Of a stretch of DNA of 64,000 bases, positions 1 to 14,058 are shown piece after piece. Within the stretch, counting starts at the first letter, position 1, and every line of letters starts with the position of its first letter. This DNA comes from Apostichopus japonicus. Lineage: Eukaryota; Echinodermata; Holothuroidea; Aspidochirotida; Stichopodidae. A program made the translations under genes and the position numbers. The DNA lies in contig NC_092583.1 of NCBI RefSeq assembly GCF_037975245.1, forward strand, positions 7,699,264-7,763,263, in the 5' to 3' direction. The notes below the pieces were generated by a model. That model was not told the origin of the DNA, searched no databases, and worked only from the letters and a program-made list of their open reading frames with translations.

Positions 1-1238
1 TAATGGTATCTCTATAAATAGAACTAAACTTTCACAAGTTCATCTAGGTGCCTTATGACCATTCACGCCCTTCTTTCCTTGCAATTAACAACCAAGGTTT
101 GCAAAGACCAAGGCACCTAAAGTTAACGAATATTGATGGCATATGTTTATATCCTAAGTGGTTATATATTATTATCACTACCACCGGAATGTTTTCTCAT
201 TCAGAAATGTTTGCCGATAATATAGTCAACTTTCTTCAATTTGTCAACAATTGTGTGACAGTTTTAAGATATTATATTGAACTTTGCCGACTTGAGAATT
301 TCTAAGAAACATATTAATTGACATTAAGATCACTCGGGATGCGCATAAGTTATCGGATTGACAAGATTGCCTTAAAAAAGATTTTCGCTAACAGTGATTA
401 TCCAGAGATCATTTTCGCCTGTTGTGATCGAGAGGAACATCTTCGTCGAGTGCACCAAGAACCGTTTTATAGTCAGTTAACTTGTAGCAAGTATTACCAT
501 GGATACTCAGTTCTCGCACAACTGGTACCAACATATTGCATGAAGCCCTAATGAAATCCTTAGCAATGAGGCTGTTAGATGAACCTTTTTTTTTACATTT
601 TCATCCTTACCTTTAGCAGCTTTGAAGGGTTTTTTTTTCGATTTAGTATAGTTTAATATCACTACAATGTGCTTCCTTAGCTGGACTAGTCAAATTCTCT
701 TTCAAATATTGAAGATATCATTAAAGATTTAGACTTTTCTAATTTAGTATTTACGTGTAATTAAAACTATAGGCTAATATTTAAATTGCCTGGGTGTTAA
801 AATGTTGAGAACCAACATGAGATCATATACCAGGTGTTAATGTTCCACTATTTTTAGACAGTTGCTACAAAACTTGCAATGCTTGAAACTGCTAAAATCA
901 AGTGTCCACATATCAGTCAGTTACTGTACCCTATTCATTGTTATGTTTACGATCTTAATTATCAACTGGCAGAAAGAAGCAAATAGCAAAATAGGACCCA
1001 CTAGACAAGTTTAATCAATTTGCAAACAAAGTTGAGACATGATAAATTTAAAAATAAAAAACGAAATTCAAAATGGAGGGAGACAATGCAAGCAAAATGT
1101 GGTGTTTGTATTTTCGTTGTATATATTAACAGTTCTTTTAAAAGATAATATTGTAAATACTCACGTTATTACCTCTCCAAATGGATTCTATATGCTGAAA
1201 CATTGACAATTTATTTTGATTATATTTTTGCTCTACAG
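1..1238. other. 5' flank with no recognised gene
   Basis: AT-rich sequence. Two short open frames (48-305 and 318-551, same frame, separated by a stop) resemble nothing I know. The non-coding first exon and promoter of the secreted-peptide gene at 1239 should lie here, but I cannot place them. Confidence 0.4.
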
Positions 1239-1488
1239 AACTAATCATGAACACCAAAACAATTCTTCTTGCTCTTACGCTTGTGGTCGCCCTCGTCATC
1301 AGCATGTCAGAGGCAAGGAATTTCTACGTTGCACCTGGTAACAGACAGACAAACAGTCGACAAAGGGGACGAGGTACCAAGGCCTTCAAAAATCCCTTCT
1401 TGAAGAGATTCAGGGAAGAGTACTACGGTCGAGAACCTTACATGAATCCCGATGACGTTGAAATATACGGTGACGATGACCTCAACGT
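1239..1488 (+). CDS. Secreted small-peptide gene, main coding exon
   Basis: The ATG is at 1247. It lies 8 bases after a strong acceptor (TTTTTGCTCTACAG, AG at 1237-1238), so the start codon sits at the beginning of an internal exon and the 5' leader is spliced. Residues 1-23 are a classic signal peptide (MNTKTILLALTLVVALVISM, then SEA at the likely cleavage site). The mature part is about 58 residues. It is basic first (RQRGRG, KAFK, LKRFR, with possible dibasic processing at KR) and acidic at the end (PDDVEIYGDDD), with no cysteine. If unspliced, the frame ends at TAA 1490-1492. That TAA lies inside a consensus donor, GT|GTAAGT, with the donor at 1489. Splicing at 1488 leaves phase 2, and a good acceptor at 2772 would give a Val codon, a Glu codon and TAA. 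Either way the product is 81-82 residues. I recognise no family; a neuropeptide, antimicrobial or matrix peptide are all possible. Confidence 0.65.
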
Positions 1489-1515
1489 GTAAGTTTACAT
1501 GCATGGACTACCAAA

Positions 1516-1517
<2 letters not shown>

Positions 1518-1571
<54 letters not shown>
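1518..1571. repeat. (AT)n microsatellite
   Basis: Pure TA dinucleotide run just after the predicted donor at 1489. Confidence 0.95.
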
Positions 1572-1575
<4 letters not shown>

Positions 1576-1702
1576 ACTATTCTGTGTAAAATTGTCAGAT
1601 TCAAAGCGCCAGGGGTGCACTCTGTACAATCATAACACTCGGGTAATACGCCCTTAATGACAGTTATTCAATGCCAATTTATACACTGTAACACACCGGT
1701 AG

Positions 1703-1830
1703 AATCACTGCGGTCGAGTGGTACGGACTTCGGTTCGTGACACAAAGATCCGGGGTTCGATTCCTACCTTCGCCTGATGAGTTCCACAAAGGACGAAACC
1801 GGTCGTGAAGTGGAATTTTTCTGGTGTTTT
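1703..1830 (+). mobile_element. tRNA-derived SINE relic with hammerhead-like segment
   Basis: There is an A-box-like GGTCGAGTGG at 1712-1721 and a B-box GGTTCGATTCC at 1754-1764, spaced as in a tRNA-derived pol III promoter. CTGATGAG (1774-1781), a short GTTCC/GGAC stem and CGAAAC (1794-1799) follow, matching the conserved core of hammerhead ribozymes (CUGANGA, stem II, GAAA). No complete helix III or cleavage site is evident. A SINE fragment is the safest call; a retrozyme-like element is the alternative. Confidence 0.5.
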
Positions 1831-1884
1831 ATTCTTTATTGATTTACTATATATCTGTCATACCACTTGTTTCACATTCAATTC

Positions 1885-1918
1885 TTATATATATATATAT
1901 ATATATATTTATATGTAT

Positions 1919-1979
<61 letters not shown>
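1885..1979. repeat. (AT)n microsatellite, interrupted
   Basis: TA dinucleotides with a few TATATG and TTTATA interruptions. Confidence 0.95.
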
Positions 1980-1984
<5 letters not shown>

Positions 1985-2151
1985 GCAATTCCACTGTAGG
2001 CGTTTGTCACTTGTACTGAACAATACTAGTTCTGTTTTTGAGACAGATTTGCTTTACTCTATAGAGATGAAACATGATGCTAATGTAGAAATGATTTGCA
2101 AGAACTTTTCAAATTTTGATGAATATCAACTAAATCTTCATTTTGAATTTA

Positions 2152-2187
2152 ACTCTCTCTGACTCTCTCTCTCTCTCTCTCTCTCTA
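2152..2187. repeat. (CT)n microsatellite
   Basis: CT dinucleotide tract with one GA interruption. Confidence 0.9.
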
Positions 2188-2772
2188 TTAACACAAAGTA
2201 CAATAAGATCAAATGTTACAATTTTCCTCTTCAGAATCCCAATTTGTATAGAGAGCTGCTCATTTATCCCAATTTGGGGTCATAAGCAGCCTTGTTATTG
2301 AATTTCTACGGCTTCATCTTTCGTTAAATGTTTCAAGCAGATGATATTTCTACATTTTGTATGACATTTTGAAATTGTTATGCTTTATTTTCATATTTAT
2401 AAAATAGTTTGTAATATTAATCGTGAAATAAACTGAAATTAAAGTGAAAAAATGTTCTATTGATCACCGTTTTATGCAACTAAAACAAAATATTACGATA
2501 TTTTGTGGTTGATACAACTTGTGACTTCAACAATTTCTTGCAAATGGTCAATACTAGATAACAATTTCAAACTATCGAAATGCAACAAAAGTGTGAAAAT
2601 TGCTTTGGGATGGGTGGGGAGGGGGGGGGGTATCCTAATTGATGCTACTGCAATAAAATATTATATTGAGACTTTCAGCGTGAAATTGTTTACAAAAATA
2701 TTAATATCATAGACAAAATGTACTCTTCGGTATTGATTGCTTTATATTTATTGATATTTTTTTCTTTTTCAG

Positions 2773-2779
2773 GGAGTAA
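2773..2779 (+). CDS. Possible last coding exon of the secreted-peptide gene
   Basis: A long pyrimidine tract ending TTTTTCTTTTTCAG (AG at 2771-2772) is followed by GGAGTAA. Joined in phase 2 to the exon ending at 1488, it gives Val, Glu and a stop (2777-2779). The first possible poly(A) signal I see downstream is AATAAA at 3581-3586, just before a foldback element. This rests on splice signals only; the unspliced stop at 1490 is equally legal. Confidence 0.4.
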
Positions 2780-2849
2780 ACTTTCTTCCTTTTTGCTAGA
2801 GAGATATATTTATTTTCTGTAAGTATAATTTAATCATTCATAATTCCTT

Positions 2850-3350
2850 ACTGCCAAATACTCTATATGTTGTTTCTTAATTTTTTAATTTCAGAGTTTC
2901 TATTGATTGTGGAACGGGGCGGAGCCTAATTACTTACTGCCAAAATCTATATGTGTTGTTCCTTAATTTGTAAATATGAGCGTTTATTTTGATTGTGGAA
3001 CGGGCGGAACCTAATTACTTACTGCCCTCAATGTGTTGTTCCTTAATTTGTAAATATCAGTTTCTTTTTCTTGTTGAACGGGCGGAGCCTAATTACTTAC
3101 TGCCAAAATCTCTATGTGTTGTTTCTTAATTTGTAAATATCAGACTTTCTATTTATTGTGGCACGGAGGCGGAGCCTAATTACTTACTGCCAAAAACTCT
3201 TTGTGGTGTTTCTTAATTTGTAAATATCAGAGTTTCTTTTTATTGGTGAACGGGGCGGAGCCTAATTAATTATAGCCAAAAACTCTATGTGTTGTGTCTT
3301 AATTTGTAAATATCAGAGTTTATTTTTATTGTGGGGAGGGGCGGAGCTTC
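2850..3350. repeat. ~85-bp minisatellite, about six copies
   Basis: Each unit contains TAATTACTTACTGCC, then a TTGTTCCTTAATTTGTAAAT-like block, then GGCGGAGCC. The TACTTACTGC start recurs at 2931, 3016, 3094 and 3181, giving periods of 78-87 bp. A diverged copy lies near 3268. It sits in the predicted 3' region of the secreted-peptide gene. Confidence 0.85.
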
Positions 3351-3673
3351 AGTCAGAACTGTTTCAAACCATCCGAATATTACTAAAAGTAAGAAATTAC
3401 GCTAGAATAATTTTAAAAAATCACCACAGCCCAAACGCTTCTGAATTTTTCGCATATTTGTAATGTTAGAAATCAATTCAAGCTATTTAAATTCCTCTGT
3501 TTATCCCAGTCCACTAGATTCTGTTTCATTGATCAAATGGCAATGTTGGATGAAAATGAAAATTACTTTCGTTTTGCCGCAATAAATCATAGCTTTCGGA
3601 CTTTCACTTAAAAATATGTTCGAAAAAATGCTATTAGTTTAAAAGTATCCAAACCATTGAACGACAAAAACTA

Positions 3674-4390
3674 TGGAACGCCAAAAGGACCACAGTGACA
3701 TGTACTACTACTAATTTGACATGTACTACTACTAATTCGAAGTGTACTACTACTAATTTGAAGTGTAATACATGTAAAATGTCGCGTACTACTACTAATT
3801 CGAAGTGTACTACATCTAAAATGTCGCGTAGTACTACTAATTCGAAGTGTACTACATCTAAAAAGTCACGTACTACTACTAAATTGGAGAGATGGCGCTA
3901 TTCACAATCTTTCCGATACCATGTCATCGAGTTGCGCATCTGCATTAAAATAATGATGAAGAAAACATATTCTTCAATACTCTGTTGATTCAAATGTCTA
4001 TTTTACAGTTTATACCTTTAAGGTCTGTGGCAAATGTAGAAAATAGCATGTACTTTGGCACAGCTGGGGAATCTAAAGCATTCTTGACATTTCAATAACT
4101 GGGAAATTGCTGCTTGTGATGCAGATGCGCAACTCGATGACATGGTATCGGAAAGATTGTGAATAGCGCCATCTCTCCAATTTAGTAGTAGTACGTGACT
4201 TTTTAGATGTAGTACACTTCGAATTAGTAGTAGTACGCGACATTTTAGATGTAGTACACTTCGAATTAGTAGTAGTACGCGACATTTTACATGTATTACA
4301 CTTCAAATTAGTAGTAGTACACTTCGAATTAGTAGTAGTACATGTCAAATTAGTAGTGGTTCATGTCACTGTGGTCCTTTTGGCGTTCCA
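3674..4390. mobile_element. Foldback MITE with ~270-bp inverted arms, TA-flanked
   Basis: The arms begin TGGAACGCCAAAAGGACCAC on the left; the right arm (to 4390) is its reverse complement. Both ends abut TA (3672-3673 and 4391-4392), as for Tc1/mariner-type insertion. The arms pair over about 270 bp (about 3674-3945 against 4117-4390), leaving a spacer of about 170 bp. Within each arm a ~20-bp unit, TACTACTACTAATTCGAAGT-like, is tandemly repeated. The open frames at 3695 (+) and 4073 (-) are just the two arms translated, with low-complexity Thr/Ser/Lys/Cys content. No transposase is present, so it is non-autonomous. Confidence 0.85.
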
Positions 4391-4969
4391 TAAAAAACAA
4401 CTTTCGCCTCGTTGGCTACATGCAAATTAAGGTAAGCCTATACCTACTTCTGCTAAGAGGTTGCTTCAGACTAGGTAGCTACATTTGTTGACCTTAGAAA
4501 GGCATATCAAAAACGTTAAAAAAACAATTTTTCAAAAGACGTCATGACTCGATGATTTACTAAGCAATAAAGATCACATCATGGAGTGAATGTTCCCATA
4601 CAAAAAACTACAACTATAACTTTAATGATTTTTTTCCAACCTACAGAGTTTAGATACTATTAGCAAATTAATGCTATTAATTAGATTAGAAATGATGAAA
4701 CTAAGACAAAGGAACATTAATGAGTGAATTATTTCGCCCAAAACCATTCTCACATTGGTATTATTTCGATAAGTGTTTCTTTTACTTCGTTATTTCAAAT
4801 GAAACTTGCTGACTAATAACTGATATGATGACGGATTTGTAGCAATTGCATAACTCAGTCAGTTAGGTCGGTTATGAATACTCCTGTAATCATGACTATA
4901 AAAACATTTGTTAATAAACAGAATCCCTTCTCAATAAAATAATAAGTAAAAGTATTAAAGCATTATAGT

Positions 4970-6243
4970 CATGGGCGGGATTACGGGGGGGCAAGAGGGG
5001 GCATTTGCCCCCCCACTTTTTCCCAGACCTTAGTTTTTTTTGTTGTCGTTTTTGCAGACAAATGTGCACAACCCTAATCGAAATTATTCCCCCACAAAAG
5101 CTCTATCAAAATAGGCCTATTTGATTCGAATCTAAGTCGAATTTGTGATTAACATAGTAGCATGAAGCATGCAGAATAACTGGAGCTAGAGCTATAGCAC
5201 ACATGTTTCGCAGCACAGGTTACGAATCCTGGAGCTAACAAACTAGCGATTCAATTCTGCATGTGATGAATCCGCGGAATGTGCTACAGTGCTAGCTTCA
5301 GGAATTGATTTGAGATTGAGATTTGAATTGAGAAACGATTTACGAAAGCCAAATTTGCATATTGGGTATATCAATAATTAAATTCAATATACTGACACAT
5401 GACACCCCCCCCCCCCTCCCCCGTGTAATTCAACAATATGCAATGGCAATGCCGATGTAATTTCTTTACTGCTCGAAATCCTGGAATGATGCATGCAAAT
5501 CGAATAATGTAAATTACAAATTGGCACTAACACAGTAACACATTAAATACATTGTTACAGTATACAGCACTCGGCAGTTTCGGTAGGGCCGATAAAATAA
5601 TGTGTGGCTTTGAGTTCCGTTTTCGGATCTATTCTCGATGATGAATGAAACACTTACGTTTGGTTTTGCATAAAAGTGGGGGGGGGGGGTGAAGGTATGT
5701 TCAGTCCCCAATATTTGCCAAGTGCTCCAAGAAGTGGGGACCGCGGGGAGAATTTCGAAGTGGGTGCTGAACATATTCTTGATCGGTAGAATGCACAATG
5801 TACTAATAATTTTAGGGGGAAAGAACTGTCTAGATGTGATTTATTGTTACCAGAGGTGTCATATTTGCTGATCTAGGATTTCCTTTTTGCTTAAATTTCG
5901 ACGCTCCTTGCCAACCGATGATGGCGCTCCGCTTAGATAGTGACGTATACGGTAACAAAAGTTGTACATCACCATCTGACCATATGTTATACTATATCAA
6001 TCCTCTTCAAATTTTTAAACGATAATTTACTATCTAGATACAATTGCAGACATGAGATCCATATTTCAAGGATGGGTGCATGCAGCTCAGGGCACTCGGG
6101 AAGTGCCGTTTCCGGCCATCTGGAGGGTTTGTAAAGCCAAAAAATTTCTTGTACGCTCCGCGCCAACCGATGGTGGCGCTCCGCTTAGATAGTCTTGATG
6201 GCAGGTGTGCCCCCCCACTTTCACAACTCAAATCCCGCCCCTG
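4970..6243. mobile_element. hAT-like non-autonomous element with 8-bp target duplication
   Basis: It is flanked by the perfect 8-bp direct repeat ATTATAGT (4962-4969 and 6244-6251). The ends are inverted: CATGGGCGGGATT on the left, and on the right the reverse complement reads CAGGGGCGGGATT. Just inside are G-rich and C-rich stretches typical of hAT ends. An internal motif, GATG(G)TGGCGCTCCGCTTAGATAG, occurs twice (about 5918-5941 and 6170-6192). I found no transposase; a reverse frame at 5514-5798 is not recognisable. Homopolymer C and G runs near 5404 and 5680 mark it further. Confidence 0.8.
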
Positions 6244-6255
6244 ATTATAGTCATG

Positions 6256-9200
6256 ACTTCATTAAATATCTAAATGTACGTTATGTACATTATGACACAT
6301 ATTACACAAGAAATATGTTTGATCTTCAAAATAACTTAAATCGAATCAAATTAACGAAGATCAAGGAGAACAACCCGGGAGAGGGTCATACTTATTAACT
6401 CTTCCGAGACAGAACAAGACACCTATATCTTTTTCACAATAAAACCCTACTGTATAATCAAAGATTTCGAATCTTATGCAACATATCGAAACTGTCAAAG
6501 TTATCCGTTGGAATTGGAATCCACACCCAAAGTGCATGCGCTATATTGTCATGATTCTGAATTTCTTAGTATAAATATGTTATATTATCTAAACGTTAAA
6601 AAAAACATACCACAGGTAGAGATAACAAACCTTTTAAACGAAATACGAAATTACTTCACGTTGCATGAAATAAGGGGAATCCACTTTTAATAATTTACCA
6701 ATAACCATCCATCAAAATCGTTAGATAAACTCCATTTTTCTGCAATTAATAAGTCATCGCACCAACTTGGCAACCACCGAAAGCAATGCATTGTTTCTTT
6801 TTTAATTGTTGATTGTGTTTAAGATTTATTAAGTACTAATGAAATTTCACACCTTTCCAATACTTTGTTATTTATAACTTGGATGAAGAGCCTTGATCGA
6901 TGAGCGTAGTAAAATTAACTTATAACCCCTTTTTTTGTGGTTTGTTTGAATTTTGACGGGTCGAGATAAGCAGGGCTGATTCTGAAATATTTCAACAAAT
7001 AGGAAAATTTCTTAGTGTAACACTTATACAAGACAAGTATTCTTCTTAATGAAATTGGTAGTGAGGCAAACATAATTAGGGGGAAAGGCTATCTAATAAG
7101 AATTATAGAACGTAGTTTGTGTAAATAAAATATTTTCTCATTATTTTACAGGCATATGAACTTTCCACCTGCTTTTCTCTCCATTGTTGTTCATCACATA
7201 AAAACCCCGATTGATATTATACTAGAAAGCCGCTGATATCTACACTGACCGGTTAACTGTATCGTTCTGAGTGAAGAATAGACCTTTATAACCAACGACT
7301 GGGGACCAGAGTCTATAATAGTGACGCATATTCTATCATGTCATCTGAGCTGCTTCACGCAAATTGTGGTTAAATTTACCCAGGCCTGTCTGGATACATC
7401 TCAACTGCTTACAACTTCGAAACGCTCCAGTAATAATGTACAACTTTTTTTCTCCACAGATTCCATTGTGTAGATTTGCAAAATGAATGGAACATTTCCG
7501 TCAACATATTTCCTTATAAGTTAGAAGCTTTTGGTTAAACATACACCCCGTTGAAATCTCCTGCAGTTTTTAAACCTGCAGCTCTTCTTTTTAGTTATCT
7601 TTCACCACATGTTGTCGTCTACGATCTCAATATTCAGTGTTTTACTGTACGGAAACAGCTCCCTCACACCAGTATTAAACTATCCTGTAACATTCACTTA
7701 TATTGCTATATCAATGCCTTTTCAGGTGTGATGTGAATTTAGTCACTAATGCGTCGTAGACTATATGCTATCGCGAGCTAAAGAAATCGGTTTCTTGTTC
7801 GTTCGCCAATTTAGACATACAAACATTTCCTGAATGATTGCTCTAACACTTTACCAACCATTTCTGTAAGTTAGAATTTTCGTATGACGCTGTGATAAAT
7901 CCAGCCCTTGACATTGGCCAGAATACTAGCATTTATTGTGTATTTGTAACATTATGTTGACTTTACATGTGACTTCTCCTTCAACACAACTATTAAAAGA
8001 TCAAGATGGATAGTAAAGATCTCCTTATGATATCTAGTCGTGCAAAGAAGTCCTCAAAAAGAGTTAATCATTATCTCCCTCATTTCATCTAAGATTAAGA
8101 CCGTTTGAAATCCAATAAGAGCTGGCCCACTATTTAGTTTGTAATATTAACACAAATATTGCAGTAATGTTTGTTGCCTTGGATACAAAACCACGTTTGT
8201 CACCAAATGGCACCACGATGATTATAACTTTTTCATTTGCAATTTAAGGGAGGCTTTACAGACAGCTTTCCTCCTGATGAACGATCAATTTCTTCCATAT
8301 TTGTCTATATGGAAACTATGTATTATCTCCCGTGGACGAACATCCCATACTTATCAAATTATTACAGCCCATGAATCATCACATCCAAAGAAGTCTTTAT
8401 ATGAAATGATTATCAGCGAACTCTTTGATCTTCTTCGGCATAAAGTCGAGTACACTTGTAATAGTTTTTGTCTGTCTTTTTCCTTTTGCGTTTGTTGTTG
8501 TTATATTGACCAATAAATAAGCATAAAGCGGCTTTCTTACAGTTCATATTTCTCTAGACATTGCATGAATACATAATTGATATACGTTCATTTTGCTATG
8601 GTCTATTTATAAATACCTTGTAAACTACAAATATAATAACTTGATCGGTATATGTTTAATTGATATCATAATATTGTAACGATCGTTTCTTGAAAGTTAA
8701 AATATTCAAGAAGTGGGTATTTGTTTCGGTCAAGGGTAAATTCATGCAGAGATGTTCGCACAGCTTGCAGTAGCAATGGTTATAGAAGGGTTATAGGTCG
8801 TATCTTAAACCCTCCTTTATCTGCTCGTTAGTTACGGTTTGAGACAAGAACCTAAAATGTTCCTCTTCACATGTATTCGATGTCTTTTATATTTCTCTTT
8901 GAGGACCTCATTAGGTTCTGCCCTTGAACCTGTTTTTTTTGTATTTCGACAACCTGCCATATGATTCATTTGTGACATTTATAACTGTACTGCGCAAAGT
9001 TATTTGTCGAACCTTCTTAAAAACCCAAAATAAGATCGCTAAAGAATATTCAGTGGCGTAAGGATATATAATATCGTAAAAAAATCAGAAAAACAGTAGA
9101 ATTTGAGGCAGCCCTGCAAATGAAAAAGTTTCTATCAATGTGCTATTAAGGTAAAATAGTACAAGTCTATATAGTTACAAGTTTTTCTTCTTTTAAGCAA

Positions 9201-10119
9201 GAATTTTGTTCGATCGATATGGAAAAAATGGCAATGTGTATGTTTCAGGTCCTTTGTTCTTACTATGTGTGATATTTGGCAAAAGTGTAATAAGTAATGA
9301 GTTAACGGAAATTAAATAATAATTTGAAAAACAAATCGTGTTTCTCTCTTTTTTTGGCAGAGGTTTTGAAATCAAGTTACAAAGACATGAAAACTCTTGC
9401 TAGTTGTGGTTTGATATAATAATATATAATCATAGTATAACAATAATTAAATTCGCACACTATGCACGCTATTGGATTTCGCATTTTACATCTTTAGCAC
9501 TGTCCACCCCTATCTCACCACCCCCACACCCCGCCCCACACTCACAACAGAAAGTTAGAAATGAATAGTAATACACAATTCTCAATGGTCTACATAACAA
9601 TTAAAGACGTAACGAGTATAACGTATTGCTCTAATCAAGGGACCAAAACTTTATATAATGTCACCTCATCTGTTACCTCCAAATAAATAGTTTATTCAAA
9701 AAGAGAATCAATATATGATTTCAGGGTGATTTCGTTCATTTAACCGTCCTTTAACTGTTAGTTATTTAGTTATCTCACTTATAGCTACTATTTTATATTA
9801 TGACAAATGTTATGTTTTTGGAACCGATGGTGGCCAGTTCGGTTGGGTGGGGGGAGGGGGGCTCTGGGATGGGACATAATTTTCTGTAAAATGCCATCAT
9901 GTTCGACACTTATGACCATATAAAACGATAATTGCATTTTCTTTTTAAAATTATAAATTAAACAAGGATATTTTGTTTGTGGGACAATGGTGTTACGCAT
10001 AGTATAGATACAATAATTCGTCAAAAAATTGTGAACCCCACACCCCGCACCCCCACCCCACAAAATTAAAAAGTGATCATTACCCTAAATATTGCGGTTA
10101 GGCCAAATTAGATACCTAA
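6256..10119. other. Intergenic AT-rich stretch, no gene recognised
   Basis: Short open frames here show no family signature or convincing exon structure. CAGTGGCGTAAGGATAT near 9051 resembles a hAT terminus, but I found no partner. C-rich or G-rich tracts occur near 9510 and 9845. Confidence 0.5.
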
Positions 10120-10129
10120 TGTATCTAAT

Positions 10130-10543
10130 TTGTATCCGAACATTGAAAATGGTATACGATATGTTCGTCTGGAGCTCCCATCGTCAGTCCTAAGCCTACC
10201 TTATGCCATTGTCATCAACAAAGTTCATATGAGACTGAAGCATAATGGACAGTCTAAAGTTTGCAATTTGTGTCTTGGTAATGACCATATCATGCGTAAT
10301 TGCCCTAAATATTTATGCAAAATCTGCAACACACAAGGACACACGGAATCCCATTGCCCAAACGTAGAATGCTTTAATTGCCACGAACTGGAAGCTATAA
10401 TTGCCCTCAAAATAACGAGAATGCACAGGATGAGAACAATGACATGAACCCAAGTAAGACAAAGGACGAAGAGGAAAACATCTCAAGCGTATCTTTCTCA
10501 CGATCACCAGATACAATAGAGGAGCCAATGGACTCCGTAAAAT
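10130..10543 (+). pseudogene. LINE ORF1 fragment with CCHC zinc knuckles
   Basis: This is a nucleic-acid-binding ORF1 product. It has two perfect CX2CX4HX4C knuckles, CNLCLGNDHIMRNC and CKICNTQGHTESHC, and a third degenerate one starting CFNCHEL where the expected His is missing. A frameshift at about 10388 breaks the frame. Past it, another frame continues through an acidic, Asn/Glu-rich tail and stops at about 10543 (TAA). The N-terminal part expected for this family is absent. Confidence 0.75.
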
Positions 10544-10709
10544 AACCAGCACCAGAAAAGGAGCATACAGGGACTGCACTATCTAATGCGACTGAACTGG
10601 GACAAAATGCACCAACGGTATCCATGGCTACGAGAAGTAGTACCAGTCAATCTCCTAACCCTTAGCCTCTAAAGAGGCAAGTGTCAAGAACCCAAGAAAT
10701 TATGCCAAA

Positions 10710-11722
10710 ATGATCAGTGTTGCTGTTTATATAATATTAATTTCGATATTTCACACATATAAAAGAGTAGATAACGCATCATTTAATTGCCTTCAACCTT
10801 TCAACATGGCTTCTCTTCTGAATCCCAACGTGAACTATAGTCATAACACTATTACATGTCAAACCAACGTATCATGTAAGTACTATGATATTGATACATT
10901 CAATAATTTACCACAACGTAATTCTGTGTCCATATTCCACCTCAACAGTCGTAGCTTCAACACAAATTTCGACGATATATATTCATACATTAAAACACTA
11001 AACGAAAATTTCTCAGTTATTGGGTTTACTGAAACTTGGCTTGGCAAACATATTTTCCCCCTTATCAACATGGAGAATTATACACTTGGAGAAAGACACA
11101 GAGAAACCAGAAGGGATGGAGGAATCTGCCTATATATATATGTAATGATGTTAGTTATAAATGTAGACCTGATCTATCAATATTTAATGTATCTATTGAG
11201 TCATTGTTTATTGAAATTACAAAGCCTTGTAAACGTGAGAATTCCATCATCGGTGTAGTGTACAGACCACCAAATGACTCATTGGCTGATTTTAACACAC
11301 ACACATGGAAATCCAATTGATCACTATAACCAATCACCAAAGTAATACGTATATTTTGGGGGATTATAACATTAACTTGTCCAATTTTAGTAAGTCTAGA
11401 GAATTTTTTAAACATTATGCACTCGTACGGTTTTTACCCTACGATAACAAAACCTACTCGTTTTAGTAGGAATGTAGCTGCTGTTATTGATAACATTATA
11501 ACGAATGCTAATTCCTCTCTTACTACAGGCATACTCATTACTGATTTAAGTGATCATATGCCTATATTCCTAAAGGTTCTTGACAGGACAAACAAGAGAA
11601 AAGAATCCTTTCATATACGCAATTTTAACAGACACAACATATCAGAATTTATCGATGACATTGAGAAGGAAACATTGGATGAGGTGTTAACTAAAGTTTA
11701 TGCTAATTCAGCTTACAACTAA
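10710..11722 (+). pseudogene. LINE ORF2, endonuclease domain (frameshifted)
   Basis: This is the exonuclease/endonuclease/phosphatase-type domain that nicks the target. SIFHLNSRSFNTNFDDI carries the N-terminal Asn motif and VIGFTETWL the catalytic Glu motif. In another frame (11036-11320) IIGVVYRPP follows, then ILGDYNIN (the GD-x-N motif, near 11354), and from 11417 a frame with SDHMPIF, the SDH catalytic motif. At least two frameshifts (about 11.13 and 11.32 kb) separate these pieces, so the copy is dead. Confidence 0.8.
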
Positions 11723-13914
<2,192 letters not shown>

Positions 13915-14025
13915 CATTTATGTATATATGTTTTTTTTCTTTCTTTGGAGTCCTCTACCTTGTTAAGCCTATGTTGGCTTTTTAGAGGACTTCCCTCCAC
14001 ATGAATATATTTATCATCTGTGGAA

Positions 14026-14058
14026 AATCAAATAAATCAAATCAAATCAAATCAAATG
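14026..14058 (+). repeat. (AAATC)n tail of the LINE
   Basis: AAATCAAATA followed by four more AAATC-like units, marking the 3' terminus of the LINE insertion. Confidence 0.85.

Noticed and set aside
2773-2775. A 3-nt micro-exon GGA with donor GTAAAC
   Set aside because: Reading on as a terminal exon with an immediate stop needs no weak donor, and no further exon of this gene was found.
3695-4348. Two similar Thr/Ser/Lys/Cys-rich proteins on opposite strands
   Set aside because: They are the two arms of one foldback element, so the similarity is the inverted repeat itself.
5514-5871. Overlapping open frames inside the hAT-like element
   Set aside because: They do not resemble hAT transposase, and homopolymer runs and the element ends explain the region.
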